This document shows, piece after piece, positions 16,183 through 24,480 of a DNA stretch of 64,000 nt. Each line of letters begins with the position of its first letter. Within the stretch, counting starts at the first letter, position 1. The stretch covers positions 806,001 to 870,000 of the forward strand of contig NZ_JAIUZR010000003.1 in assembly GCF_020171465.1 (NCBI RefSeq), read 5' to 3'. This stretch comes from Lutimonas saemankumensis. Its GTDB lineage: Bacteria > Bacteroidota > Bacteroidia > Flavobacteriales > Flavobacteriaceae. A model generated the notes under the pieces. The model was given only the letters and a program-made list of their open reading frames with translations, did no database searches and was not told the DNA's origin. A program made the translations under genes and the position numbers.

Positions 16183-16256
16183 TGATCGCGATAGGATTCG
16201 AACCTATGACCGTCTGCTTAGAAGGCAGATGCTCTATCCAGCTGAGCTACGCGACC
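16183..16256 (-). tRNA. tRNA-Arg (anticodon TCT)
   Basis: A 74-base cloverleaf. The acceptor stem GGTCGCG pairs with CGCGATC (one G-U). It is followed by TAGCTCAGCTGGATAGAGC (D arm), the anticodon loop CTTCTAA between TCTGC and GCAGA, and the T arm ATAGG-TTCGAAT-CCTAT. The anticodon TCT reads AGA/AGG. The 3' CCA is not encoded. It has its own promoter and terminator. Confidence 0.96.
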
Positions 16257-16282
16257 CATTAATTGATTGTTTTAAGCGGGTG

Positions 16283-16313
16283 CAAATATAGTCTGACATT
16301 ACAAATAAAACAA
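16283..16313 (-). promoter_or_regulatory. Promoter of tRNA-Arg
   Basis: On the minus strand, TTG (16313-16311), 20 bases, then TATATTTG (16290-16283), a full match to the Bacteroidota consensus. The predicted start of transcription falls about 20 bases before the mature tRNA end. Confidence 0.75.
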
Positions 16314-16426
16314 ACGATAAGAGATAATTTTTTTTAAAAACAAAATTAACGGATAGGAATTATCTCAAAATTTAGAATCCCAAATAATTCGTATCTTTTC
16401 AGTCTTAATCATAAATCCCCCTAATT

Positions 16427-16732
16427 ATGATAAAGAATCTATTTTTGCTCATTCTGGCTTTAATGTTTCCTGCTGTAATACTCGGTCAGATAAGTGTATC
16501 GGAAGACAAAGTGGAAGAGGTTTTAATCAAGCTTGAAGACTCTGATGTTGACATTATCAAACTTAAAACAGTAAAAAAATGGAAGGCACTTGAATTAAGT
16601 CATGAAATGAAGCCTCAAATGAATTATAATGTCGTATTGGTCAAATATGAATCTAAGGGTCAGTTAAAAACAGTAATTATAGATCAGCACCTCGTACCTA
16701 TCAGATTTGATTATTTGGAGAAGGAAGACTGA
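16427..16732 (+). CDS. Small secreted hypothetical protein
   Basis: A 101-residue protein with a signal peptide (residues 1-21, ending VILGQ) and a mature domain of about 80 residues with alternating helix and strand (VEEVLIKLEDSDVDIIKLKT, then YNVVLVKYESKGQLKTVIIDQ). It could be a small periplasmic alpha/beta fold, somewhat PepSY-like in spacing, but I would not assign that. Single gene between tRNA-Arg and its own terminator. Confidence 0.65.
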   Translation: MIKNLFLLILALMFPAVILGQISVSEDKVEEVLIKLEDSDVDIIKLKTVKKWKALELSHEMKPQMNYNVVLVKYESKGQLKTVIIDQHLVPIRFDYLEKED

Positions 16733-16869
16733 CCAGGGATTGGTATGCGGAAATTTTCATGATAAAAATCATTGCCTGTTTTTTAGTCAGGTTTTAATTT
16801 TGAATACTTTAAGTTTTTTTGGGGGGAAAAATTTAAAGTAAATCTTAAGTAAGATTATAATTTTAGTAA

Positions 16870-16904
16870 AAACCCGAATGATAATTATTCATTCGGGTTT
16901 TTTT
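16870..16904 (+). terminator. Rho-independent terminator
   Basis: AAACCCGAATGA (16870-16881), seven-base loop, TCATTCGGGTTT (16889-16900), followed by further T residues. A perfect 12-base stem, about 140 bases after the 101-residue secreted protein gene. Confidence 0.85.
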
Positions 16905-16997
16905 AATGCCTAAAGCAATTTCTTAATATTGTCTAAGAAAAAAATAATAATCTTAGACATTTTTATTCAAAATATTTTTTTTGTTCAGTTTTAGTTG

Positions 16998-17005
16998 TAT
17001 ATTTG
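16998..17005 (+). promoter_or_regulatory. Promoter -7 box of the 103-residue membrane protein gene
   Basis: TATATTTG, a perfect TAnnTTTG match, 20 bases before the ATG at 17026. A TTG at 16981-16983 is 14 bases upstream, shorter than the usual spacing. Confidence 0.6.
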
Positions 17006-17025
17006 TTGAACAATAATTTTGAATT

Positions 17026-17337
17026 ATGAACGCTTTATCAAGAAAAATGAATCCAAGAAATGATCGCTTAAGCACTACGGCGACTCAAAACCATTCATTG
17101 ATCAAGGCGTTTGATTTGACATCTGCAGCAGAGGCTGTCAACGGACATTTAAATCGATTCATTGTTATTCTCTTAATTCCCTGTATGGCTTTATATGAGG
17201 CTTTTTACAGAAATGGTGAGACAGGTAGGGTCCTCGCTTTTCTGTATTTAATTCTTGTTGCATTTAGGTCTTGGTTTCTGCTTGTAAAGTCTTCAGTTAA
17301 TCTAGAGGAGAAGGTGAATCGATCTTTTTTAAGATAG
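17026..17337 (+). CDS. Small hypothetical membrane protein
   Basis: A 103-residue protein with a polar 40-residue N-terminus and two hydrophobic segments (FIVILLIPCMALYEAFY and VLAFLYLILVAFRSWFLL) before a basic end. A strong promoter box lies just upstream. No family recognised. It precedes the CHRD lipoprotein by 82 bases and may be co-transcribed with it. Confidence 0.5.
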   Translation: MNALSRKMNPRNDRLSTTATQNHSLIKAFDLTSAAEAVNGHLNRFIVILLIPCMALYEAFYRNGETGRVLAFLYLILVAFRSWFLLVKSSVNLEEKVNRSFLR

Positions 17338-17419
17338 TGTTTGGAGGTAACCCATAAGCCTCCAAGCACCGCTTAAAACGTTATTGAATAAGACAAGAAT
17401 ACCTAAACAAATAGAAACC

Positions 17420-19372
17420 ATGAAACCGATTAAACTTTCCATTTTAAAAAATTTGATGCTTGCACTTCTCGTTATATCCTTCACTGGATGTAGTGATGAT
17501 GATGATCCCATTATAACTCCGGATCCAGATCCTGTGGATCCACCAATCACAGTCTCCAAAAGTACTGAGTATGATCTCAATGCCGTTGCCGTAGCTGATA
17601 TTTCTGGTAAAGCAACTTTTATAGAATATTCCGATAATACGGTGGCAATTGAACTAGAACTATCAAATACTCCTGCCGGTGGCCAGCATCCTGCACACAT
17701 ACACTACAATACGGCAGCTGAGGGAGGAGATGTAGCCTTAACTTTAGGTACTGTAGATGGAACGACAGGAAAAAGCTCAATTACTGTATCAGCATTGAAT
17801 GACGGAACAGCCATTGGTTACGATGATCTGGTTGCTTTTGACGGATATATAAATGTTCATTTAAGTTCAGATGACCTTGAAACGATCGTGGCACAGGGAG
17901 ATATAGGCGAAAATGCACTAACCGGAACTTCAAAATCATATGATTTGTTGGAAAAAGCGGTCCCTGGGATCTCAGGAACCGTTACCTTCTTTGAAAGAAT
18001 CAATGGAGAAGCCCTGAGTGTGATCGAACTTTCTAATACACCGGAAGGTGGAATCCACCCGGCCCACATCCATGATGGTAATGCACTGGAAGGTGGCGGA
18101 ATAGCTGTTTCTTTAAATCCTGTAGACGGTACTTCGGGAATGAGTAAAACAAGTGTAAGCCAATTAGATGATGGAACTGCCGTTTCATATGATGATCTAT
18201 TGGATTTCAATGGCTATATCAATGTTCATCTAAGCGCTGAAGAATTAGCCACGATTGTGGCTCAGGGTGATATTGGAGGCAATGAGTTGTCAGGAAGCGA
18301 AATGATGTACATGTTAGGTGAAAAAGATGTAGCTGGAATTTCAGGAATGGTTCATTTCTATAAAAGAAATAATGGTGAAACCCTGGCAAAACTCGAATTG
18401 ATGAATACTCCTGAAGGAGGAATTCACCCGGCCCACATACACAACAATTCTGCTATTGAAGGAGGCGGAATTGCTGTAAGCCTTACACCGGTAGACGGAA
18501 CCACAGGTATGAGCTATACCAATATTAGGGCTTTAGACGATGGTTCGGCACTTACTTATGACCAGCTAATGGACTTTGACGGATATATAAATGTACACTT
18601 AAGTCCTGAAAACCTTGCCGTTATCGTAGCTCAGGGTGATATTGGCCAAAATGAGTTAACGGGAATGTCAATTATGTATGACCTGGGTGAAAAAGATGTA
18701 CCAGGTATTTCCGGAATGGCCACATTTTATGAAAGAAAGAGTGGAGAAGCTCTGGCTATGATAAAATTAATGAATACTCCTGCTGGAGGCGTTCATCCGG
18801 CTCATATTCACAATAATTCAGCCGCAGAAGGTGGAGGAATTGCCTTTTCTTTCAATCCTGTTGACGGAGATACAGGAATGAGTTATACGCACCTGGCACA
18901 ACTAGATGACGGAAGCTCTTTTGGCTTTGATGATATTGAAACTTTCGACGGATATATAAATGTGCATTTAAGTCCTGACAACCTTGCAACAATAGTGGCT
19001 CAGGGAAATATTGGTTCCAATCTGAATGATAATGGGGGAGGTGAAGGTGAAGCTGTAACTTATGCCGTTGGCAACACGGGTTCGAGTGCCTATGTTTTTA
19101 CAGGCGGAGACCTGAATAACGAATCTAATCCTGATTTTACTTTTAAACGCGGACAAACTTATATTTTTAATGTAAATGCACCCGGACATCCTTTTTTGAT
19201 CAAAACAACTGAAACACTTGGGACTGGTGATTCCTATGATAATGGAGTGACCAATAACGGAGCAGCTACTGATACAATTACTTTTACTGTACCGATGGAT
19301 GCACCTGATACCCTTTTCTATATATGCGAGTTCCATGCTGAAATGGCTGGAACGATCAACATTGTTGATTAA
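17420..19372 (+). CDS. Lipoprotein with four CHRD domains and a C-terminal cupredoxin domain
   Basis: A 650-residue lipoprotein (lipobox ISFTGC; ATG at 17420 preferred to a TTG 36 bases upstream because it opens the signal peptide). Four CHRD domains follow with an exact 123-residue period: HPAHIH at about residues 90, 213, 336 and 459. Each is followed by an (E/D)GG...VDGTTGxS stretch and GYINVHLS...IVAQGDIG. The last ~95 residues form a plastocyanin-like domain with probable copper ligands His (GHPF, ~590), Cys (YICEF, ~636), His (~639) and Met (~642). The CHRD His clusters could also bind metal. Location is probably the cell surface or periplasm. Role unknown; metal binding or electron transfer is inferred. 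Confidence 0.85.
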   Translation: MKPIKLSILKNLMLALLVISFTGCSDDDDPIITPDPDPVDPPITVSKSTEYDLNAVAVADISGKATFIEYSDNTVAIELELSNTPAGGQHPAHIHYNTAAEGGDVALTLGTVDGTTGKSSITVSALNDGTAIGYDDLVAFDGYINVHLSSDDLETIVAQGDIGENALTGTSKSYDLLEKAVPGISGTVTFFERINGEALSVIELSNTPEGGIHPAHIHDGNALEGGGIAVSLNPVDGTSGMSKTSVSQLDDGTAVSYDDLLDFNGYINVHLSAEELATIVAQGDIGGNELSGSEMMYMLGEKDVAGISGMVHFYKRNNGETLAKLELMNTPEGGIHPAHIHNNSAIEGGGIAVSLTPVDGTTGMSYTNIRALDDGSALTYDQLMDFDGYINVHLSPENLAVIVAQGDIGQNELTGMSIMYDLGEKDVPGISGMATFYERKSGEALAMIKLMNTPAGGVHPAHIHNNSAAEGGGIAFSFNPVDGDTGMSYTHLAQLDDGSSFGFDDIETFDGYINVHLSPDNLATIVAQGNIGSNLNDNGGGEGEAVTYAVGNTGSSAYVFTGGDLNNESNPDFTFKRGQTYIFNVNAPGHPFLIKTTETLGTGDSYDNGVTNNGAATDTITFTVPMDAPDTLFYICEFHAEMAGTINIVD

Positions 19373-19390
19373 TCCCCCGATTTTTTGAGT

Positions 19391-19417
19391 AAAAGCCCCA
19401 GTTTACTGGGGTTTTTT
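19391..19417 (+). terminator. Rho-independent terminator after the CHRD gene
   Basis: CCCCAG (19396-19401), TTTA loop, CTGGGG (19406-19411), flanked by AAAA and TTTTTT, about 20 bases after the stop codon. Confidence 0.85.
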
Positions 19418-19584
19418 ATTTGTGTTAAACTTGGATGGTATCTACTCTAAGTTATATGAATCACAGGACCGTGACTGAGAGTTAATTGACTATACTTTAG
19501 TTATTAATAATTATTAAAATCATGATTTTTGTCAATATTATTTTCTTCATTGGATTGTAAATTTACCTAGTTGTAAATTTTAAT

Positions 19585-20007
19585 ATGTCCGCCATGAATA
19601 GATATAGCAAGATCTGGAAGAATAGAGTTGATGGAGCCATAAGCTCAGAATGGTCTCCGTTTCCAGGCCCAATGAGCATGAAAATTAAGGAAGATAAACC
19701 CAGTAAGATCTTTATATCGGCTTCGGTTGGATTTAAAGGCAAACCGTCCTCAGGCTATCAGGAAAACGCTAACAGTTCCCTTTACTACAGAATACTGGTT
19801 AATGGTGAAAAGGTCGTTGAATACCACGTTCCAAATCCAAGGAAACTTGAAAAATTGTCAGATGTAAGTATTCAGGGAGTTTCTGAAATTCCTCCTGGCG
19901 AAAATACAGTTGAAGTTTATTACAAGGGTTCTAAGAGTTGCTCTTGGAATTACAGGCAAAACCAGGCCGAAGCAGAATTAAGTGTATTGGCTGTACCGGT
20001 TCACTAG
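19585..20007 (+). CDS. Hypothetical cytosolic protein, 140 residues
   Basis: A 140-residue protein without signal peptide. It is beta-rich (SKIFISASVGFKGKP, SLYYRILVNGEKVVEYHV, GENTVEVYYKGS) and resembles a jelly-roll or Ig-like sandwich. A GTAAATTTAC palindrome followed by TTGTAAAT lies just upstream (19556-19577). ATG at 19594 is an alternative start. No recognised family. Confidence 0.5.
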   Translation: MSAMNRYSKIWKNRVDGAISSEWSPFPGPMSMKIKEDKPSKIFISASVGFKGKPSSGYQENANSSLYYRILVNGEKVVEYHVPNPRKLEKLSDVSIQGVSEIPPGENTVEVYYKGSKSCSWNYRQNQAEAELSVLAVPVH

Positions 20008-20144
20008 TATTTTTTTGAATAGTTTATTTGATTCGGTAAATAAAATGTAACTTTCGGAAAGTAATAAGCTTAATTCATCCTTGTGAAAATTTTTTATTGA
20101 TGCTTATTTGCTAAATTCAATATTGACAATTTAAATACCTAAAC

Positions 20145-20492
20145 ATGAAAATTATTGTAAGTGAAATAAACCATTATTGGGTTCATTTTCAAGCCGGACG
20201 AACCGGAAGCAACCTTATCTATCCAAAAATTATAGTGAAATGTTATCACGATGAAGATTACGTTTTACAGGCTAGTTTCTATCCTGACGGCAAAAGCCTT
20301 CCTGAAAACTATCATGACGTAAATTCAAAATTGGTCTATTTGAGATATCCGGTTTCCATGTATCCCAATGTGATTGATCTTTTAAGAAATGAGAAACCTA
20401 TCTATTTTAGTTATTCGGAAAAGTCAAAACTTGGATATATTAGAACAGGTAAGGAACCCATAGGAGAAGGGGAAAACGACGCCGATTTTTAA
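20145..20492 (+). CDS. Hypothetical protein, 115 residues
   Basis: A 115-residue soluble protein, beta-rich with aromatic residues (NHYWVHFQAG, YLRYPVSMYPNVIDLLRNEKPIYFSY). The pattern of strands and the acidic end (GEGENDADF) give no family match I recognise. It follows the 140-residue hypothetical gene by 137 bases, in the same direction. Confidence 0.5.
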   Translation: MKIIVSEINHYWVHFQAGRTGSNLIYPKIIVKCYHDEDYVLQASFYPDGKSLPENYHDVNSKLVYLRYPVSMYPNVIDLLRNEKPIYFSYSEKSKLGYIRTGKEPIGEGENDADF

Positions 20493-20527
20493 TTTAATTA
20501 TGTAAACGGGGCAGAGAAATTTAAAAG

Positions 20528-20611
20528 TGCACATGACTGGACTCGAACCAGCACGTTCTTGCGAACACAGCCCCCTCAAGGCTGCGTGTCTACCAATTTC
20601 ACCACATGTGC
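20528..20611 (-). tRNA. tRNA-Leu (anticodon GAG)
   Basis: An 84-base class II tRNA. The acceptor GCACATG pairs with CATGTGC. The anticodon loop TTGAGGG lies between GCAGCC and GGCTGT, so the anticodon is GAG (reads CUC/CUU). It has a variable arm (GTTCGCAAGAAC) and the T arm CTGGTTCGAGTCCAG. CCA is not encoded. Confidence 0.95.
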
Positions 20612-20622
20612 AGTAGTAGATG

Positions 20623-20630
20623 CAAAACTA
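20623..20630 (-). promoter_or_regulatory. Promoter -7 box of tRNA-Leu
   Basis: TAGTTTTG on the minus strand fits TAnnTTTG exactly and sits 11 bases before the mature 5' end of tRNA-Leu. It lies between the terminator of tRNA-Lys and tRNA-Leu, so the two tRNAs are probably separate transcripts. No TTG is found at the expected -33 position. Confidence 0.55.
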
Positions 20631-20655
20631 AAAAAAAATCCCGCTTTGGCGGGAT
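20629..20655 (-). terminator. Terminator between tRNA-Lys and tRNA-Leu
   Basis: ATCCCGC (20638-20644), TTTG loop, GCGGGAT (20649-20655). On the minus strand a run of T follows, about 16 bases after the tRNA-Lys CCA end. Confidence 0.8.
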
Positions 20656-20670
20656 ATTTTTTTGAATATC

Positions 20671-20746
20671 TGGTGACCTGGCTGGGGCTCGAACCCAGGA
20701 CCCTCTCCTTAAAAGGGAGATGCTCTACCAACTGAGCTACCAGGTC
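20671..20746 (-). tRNA. tRNA-Lys (anticodon TTT)
   Basis: A 76-base cloverleaf. The acceptor GACCTGG pairs with CCAGGTC, the D arm is GCTCAGTTGGTAGAGC, the anticodon loop is CTTTTAA (anticodon TTT), and the T arm is CTGGGTTCGAGCCCCAG. A 3' CCA is encoded, unlike the two other tRNAs in the window. Confidence 0.97.
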
Positions 20747-20760
20747 AAATAATTCGGATG

Positions 20761-20790
20761 CAAAGATACATTCAATTATTAATAATACAA
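20761..20790 (-). promoter_or_regulatory. Promoter of tRNA-Lys
   Basis: On the minus strand, TTG (20790-20788), exactly 19 bases, then TATCTTTG (20768-20761). This is a textbook Bacteroidota promoter, with transcription predicted to start about 10 bases before the mature tRNA. Confidence 0.85.
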
Positions 20791-20856
20791 GTGTTTTTAT
20801 TAAAAAAAAATTAAAGATATTTGCTGTCAATTTACAAACCTATAAATCAGTATTTT

Positions 20857-21381
20857 ATGAAATTTGTCTTACTGGGCTACATGGGAAGCGGTAAGTCAAC
20901 AGTAGCCAAAGCACTGTCCAACAAGCTTCATTTACCTCACCTGGATCTGGATGATTATATAGAAGAGAAAGAACAAATGTCTGTAAATAAAATATTTCAG
21001 ACTCAGGGAGAAATCTATTTCAGGCTTCAGGAAAGCAAATTCCTTGAGGAAATACTGAAGATGGATTCAGAACTGGTTCTTTCGGTAGGAGGGGGAACCC
21101 CATGCTATTCAAACAACATGGAATTGATCAATCGGTTTTCCAGCTCGATCTACCTGAAAGGGAGCATTCCCACAATCTGTCAAAGACTCAGAAACGAAAA
21201 GGATCAAAGGCCCCTAATCGCCGATTTGAACGACGAACAACTCACTGAGTTCGTTGCAAAACATTTGTTCGAAAGGCGAAATTTTTACGAAAAAGCCAAT
21301 AAAATAATAAGTATCGACGGGAAATCCCTGGAAGATTTATTGACTGAAGTAACGCTGACCCTAAAAGAATATTTAAAATAA
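20857..21381 (+). CDS. aroK: Shikimate kinase
   Basis: A 174-residue kinase that phosphorylates shikimate at the 3-hydroxyl with ATP in the aromatic amino acid pathway, cytoplasmic. Walker A is GYMGSGKST; the shikimate-binding DLDDYIE with the conserved Asp pair follows. GGGTP in LSVGGGTPCYS and the lid arginine segment RPLI in DQRPLIADL are also present. The start at ATG 20857 gives the standard N-terminus MKFVLLGYMGSGKS; a TTG 36 bases upstream is rejected. It converges on the phosphoribosyltransferase gene with a four-base gap. Confidence 0.93.
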   Translation: MKFVLLGYMGSGKSTVAKALSNKLHLPHLDLDDYIEEKEQMSVNKIFQTQGEIYFRLQESKFLEEILKMDSELVLSVGGGTPCYSNNMELINRFSSSIYLKGSIPTICQRLRNEKDQRPLIADLNDEQLTEFVAKHLFERRNFYEKANKIISIDGKSLEDLLTEVTLTLKEYLK

Positions 21382-21385
21382 GGTA

Positions 21386-21883
21386 TTAATCCAGATAGGC
21401 CTCAGCCTTGTTCCCTTTAAATTCTACGTATATATGTTCCTGCATAGAGGTTGAAAGAGAAATACCTTTAAAATCAGCCTTGATGGGGTATTTTTTGTGA
21501 TTTCGATTGACCAGTACACCTGTTTTAAATCTTTTCAGGGGAACCTCTAAAAAGAGTTTTGCTGCGTAGATCAGGGTTGTGCCTGAATTTAGCACATCAT
21601 CAACCAACACCAGAGCTTTGTTTTCATATTCCTCTTGCCTAATGCTTGTGATGATTTGTTCCCTGGGCTTCTTTTTATTCATTTGGACCTCACATAAAAT
21701 CACTTTTATGGGTGAGATGGTTTCAAGTACTTCCTTGATCTTTTTTGCAAAAATGAACCCATTCTCCTTGATTCCTGCTAAAACGATTTCAGTCTCATTA
21801 ATATTTGATTCATAGATCTGATAAGCTATTCGCTTTGTTTTATGTTGAATTTGCTCGTTATTTAAGATAATGGTCCTTTGCAT
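21386..21883 (-). CDS. PyrR/Hpt-like phosphoribosyltransferase
   Basis: A 165-residue type I phosphoribosyltransferase. The PRPP-binding loop is LVLVDDVLNSGTTL (about residues 94-107), preceded by the hood-like VLAGIKENGFIFAKKI. The size and the DDVLNSG form resemble PyrR or uracil/hypoxanthine phosphoribosyltransferases; which base, if any, is used cannot be decided. Last gene of a minus-strand run that includes the methyltransferase (6-base gap) and the S4 protein. Confidence 0.8.
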   Translation of the reverse strand: MQRTIILNNEQIQHKTKRIAYQIYESNINETEIVLAGIKENGFIFAKKIKEVLETISPIKVILCEVQMNKKKPREQIITSIRQEEYENKALVLVDDVLNSGTTLIYAAKLFLEVPLKRFKTGVLVNRNHKKYPIKADFKGISLSTSMQEHIYVEFKGNKAEAYLD

Positions 21884-21889
21884 GTTTGC

Positions 21890-22474
21890 TTATTTTATCT
21901 TTTCAAAAATAATAAAAAGTTCATTCCCAAGTCTCGGTTTTATAGAATTATAACAGGGAGACATGGTACGCAAATGAAAACGTTTTTCAAACGCCAGGCT
22001 GTAGGCGTCAGCATCACCCCCAAAAGGAGGGCCTTCATCAGTAAGGCGAAAGTCAAAAAGCAAGCCAACGAGCTTTCCATTATCTTTAAGTAACGAATTC
22101 ATTTTATTGATATAATCCATTCTTAAAGAAGGATCTAGAGCACAGAAAAAAGTTTGCTCAAGAATCAGGTCATATTGCCCCTGATGTTGAAAAAAGTCTT
22201 CTTGTATCAAATGACTTTTAGGAAATTCAGGTACCCTTTTCTTAAAATTTTCAAGAGGCTCTTTAACCAGGTCGAGCACGGTTACATCTGAAAAACCTTT
22301 TTTGAAAAGATATGCTGCTTCATAAGCATTTCCTGCCCCCGGAATTAAAATCGATAAATCCTTATTTTCAAGCTGATCTATATACTTTTTAAGAGGAGGG
22401 GAGACCTGTCCCATATCCCAGCCTGTCTGGTTGGTATTGTATTTTTCGGACCAAAAGGATGCATCAAAAGTCAA
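21890..22474 (-). CDS. Thiopurine methyltransferase-like SAM methyltransferase
   Basis: A 194-residue Rossmann-fold methyltransferase. The start FWSEKYNTNQTGWDMGQVSPP is the typical opening of the TPMT (thiopurine S-methyltransferase) family. Motif I is ILIPGAGNAYEA, and DLILEQTFFCALDP is the conserved motif IV region (EqtFFCAL). Chalcogen or thiol methylation is the known activity in this family. No ATG is available: TTG at 22474 matches the family start and overlaps the S4 gene by 11 bases, while TTG at 22498 would add eight residues. Confidence 0.8.
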   Translation of the reverse strand: MTFDASFWSEKYNTNQTGWDMGQVSPPLKKYIDQLENKDLSILIPGAGNAYEAAYLFKKGFSDVTVLDLVKEPLENFKKRVPEFPKSHLIQEDFFQHQGQYDLILEQTFFCALDPSLRMDYINKMNSLLKDNGKLVGLLFDFRLTDEGPPFGGDADAYSLAFEKRFHLRTMSPCYNSIKPRLGNELFIIFEKIK

Positions 22475-22841
22475 AATCTTCGTCGTTATAGTTATCAATA
22501 TCCCTGCGATCCTTTTTGGTGGGCCTGCCCGTACCTTTTTTTCGATAATAATCCTTGGAGTATTTCAACAACTCCTGATTCTCAAAAGCCTCCTGTGGAG
22601 TTACATCTTTTCTGTAAAGATCAACCAGTTTGGCACCCACTCGATTCTTAGGCAAATCCAAAACTATCATTTCATAATTGATCTGATTCTTTCTGATTGT
22701 CAGTTTCTCACCATTGAATACCTCTTTCGAGGGCTTTACATTGGCTCCATCCAGTTTTACATGCCCCTTTTTACAAGCCTCAGTGGCAATGCTCCTCGTT
22801 TTATAATAACGAGTACACCATAAGTACTTGTCAATACGCAT
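22464..22841 (-). CDS. S4-domain RNA-binding protein (Hsp15-like)
   Basis: A 125-residue protein. The S4 domain (residues ~1-60: RIDKYLWCTRYYKTRSIATEAC, GHVKLDGANVKPSKEV) is followed by a basic tail with YRKKGTGRPTKKDRR. This is the Hsp15 layout. In E. coli Hsp15 binds 50S subunits that carry stuck peptidyl-tRNA. It is followed by, and overlaps, the TPMT-like gene and sits 24 bases after an S41 protease gene. Confidence 0.85.
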   Translation of the reverse strand: MRIDKYLWCTRYYKTRSIATEACKKGHVKLDGANVKPSKEVFNGEKLTIRKNQINYEMIVLDLPKNRVGAKLVDLYRKDVTPQEAFENQELLKYSKDYYRKKGTGRPTKKDRRDIDNYNDEDFDF

Positions 22842-22865
22842 AGAGTTTATGATTTTTAAAATACC

Positions 22866-24380
22866 TTAATTCCTTGGATAGATCAAGTGATCAAAATTTA
22901 AGACCTCTTGGTCATCTTCCGGTGACCTGACATCCAGCTTTTTCGAATTCAATTGAAACTTGGTCAATTCTCTTTTTGAGGAAATTCCTTCGATATCATC
23001 CAGTGCAGCCTTTAACAGGGTTTCATTTCTGTCACCAAATGGTAATACTTCATTCCAGTTTAAAGAATCATCAATTTCAATATCTGGCTCAAATCCATTG
23101 ATATAATCACTTTGTCCATCCTTGTTAAAAACCTGTATACAAATGGGCTGCATAGCATATTTATGCGAGGGATTCGCATATTCCTCACCGAGATAATCCC
23201 TGATCTCAGGTGTATCGTATAAAGTGAGGGAGCCAACATTCTTCCCAGACGTTGTTGTCCCGATCAATTTGATTGAGTTCATATAGGGCAAAAGGCCGTT
23301 GATAACCAATTCACTTGCAGATGCCGTGCTTCCCGTTGTTAACACGTACAACCTGTTTAAGGTATTTAACCTGTTTACAGGTTCTTCACCAATCACCTCG
23401 AGTTGTGTATTCTGAATCTGCAAAACATCCTGGAATCTGTCTTCGCTATTATACTGTGAATGCTTAGAATTAAATTTGGTCTCGTACATGATTCCGGTTC
23501 CAGCCTGTGCATAGATCATGCTTCCAAGATAGGTAGTGGCCAATCCAGACCCGCCACTATTGAATCTCAGATCAAGAACCAATTCATCAATACCGGCAGC
23601 CTTAAAATCGGCAAAAACTGCATTTAACTCGTCGTTATAAGAATCGCTAAACTGATTGTACAGTAAATATCCAACCTTTTTTCCACCTATATCATTAAAA
23701 ATTTTAAAGTAGTGAACCGGATTAGCAGCAACAACCGCTTTTGTCATAGTTATATCCTCAACCGGTGTCAGTACGCCATCTTCTTCTGTTACTGTTGAAA
23801 GCGTTGCTGTTTCATCCCCAAGCTGCCCATAAACGGAACTGAAATTACCCGTATTCATCACGGTACCATTAATGGCATTCACAATGTCGCCTCTTTTAAG
23901 GCCAGCCATTTCTGCCGGAGATCCTTGTTCGACCAAAAGAATCGAAACAACAACAAACCCTCCTTCTATTTCTACTGCATTCGCCGTAAATCCAAATCGG
24001 GTTCTTATCCCTTGAAAAGCATTATTTTGCTCTTCGTAATCATCAATGAACCAGGAATACCTGTCAACTGCATTTGCTGCGCCAACGACAGATATGTGCC
24101 TGTAGCACAAGTTATACATCAGATCCCGGTAATCATTATAGCCATTTAAAAAAGTATAGTAATCATTTTGATTGTCATCCTTTGAATCGGCCAGGTTTGC
24201 AGAGTCTTCCTGCCAGTTATACCAGGAGTTTAACCCTCTCCAGATAAAATCATTTACCGGATCATTAAGCGTAACGTTGTTACTTCCGTTTCCATTCCCC
24301 GGATCAATTACGGGGTCATCATCACTACATGAGAAGACTAAAAAAGTCAAACCCAAAAAAAGGAGGAAAAATTTTTTCAT
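22866..24380 (-). CDS. S41-family lipoprotein protease with PDZ domain (copy 1)
   Basis: A 504-residue predicted lipoprotein (lipobox VFSC, then SDDD). Order: an N-terminal helical domain (NDFIWRGLNSWYNWQ); a PDZ domain (about 110-200, AEMAGLKRGDIVNAING); and the S41 core. The core has KVGYLLYNQF, LDLRFNSGGSG, and the serine in TTGSTASASELVING near residue 352. The usual Lys partner site lies in the TTSGKNVGS region. It should cleave C-termini or misfolded proteins in the periplasm. It has a tandem paralogue upstream (24481-25992) with the same layout, 100 bases away. Confidence 0.88.
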   Translation of the reverse strand: MKKFFLLFLGLTFLVFSCSDDDPVIDPGNGNGSNNVTLNDPVNDFIWRGLNSWYNWQEDSANLADSKDDNQNDYYTFLNGYNDYRDLMYNLCYRHISVVGAANAVDRYSWFIDDYEEQNNAFQGIRTRFGFTANAVEIEGGFVVVSILLVEQGSPAEMAGLKRGDIVNAINGTVMNTGNFSSVYGQLGDETATLSTVTEEDGVLTPVEDITMTKAVVAANPVHYFKIFNDIGGKKVGYLLYNQFSDSYNDELNAVFADFKAAGIDELVLDLRFNSGGSGLATTYLGSMIYAQAGTGIMYETKFNSKHSQYNSEDRFQDVLQIQNTQLEVIGEEPVNRLNTLNRLYVLTTGSTASASELVINGLLPYMNSIKLIGTTTSGKNVGSLTLYDTPEIRDYLGEEYANPSHKYAMQPICIQVFNKDGQSDYINGFEPDIEIDDSLNWNEVLPFGDRNETLLKAALDDIEGISSKRELTKFQLNSKKLDVRSPEDDQEVLNFDHLIYPRN

Positions 24381-24480
24381 TGTTTTTTGTTAAGTTAAAT
24401 CATGTTATTTTACTTCGTCATTTTGAATTTTTACAAAAAATTAATTTCATCAAATTTCATTACTGGAGAAGCCGTCACCA

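Noticed and set aside
15375-16260. Genomic island or attachment site at tRNA-Arg
   Set aside because: No integrase, transposase or duplicated tRNA end was seen. The repeats do not match the tRNA 3' end.
17384-17419. TTG-initiated extension of the CHRD lipoprotein
   Set aside because: The ATG at 17420 opens a standard lipoprotein signal peptide; the extension would bury it.
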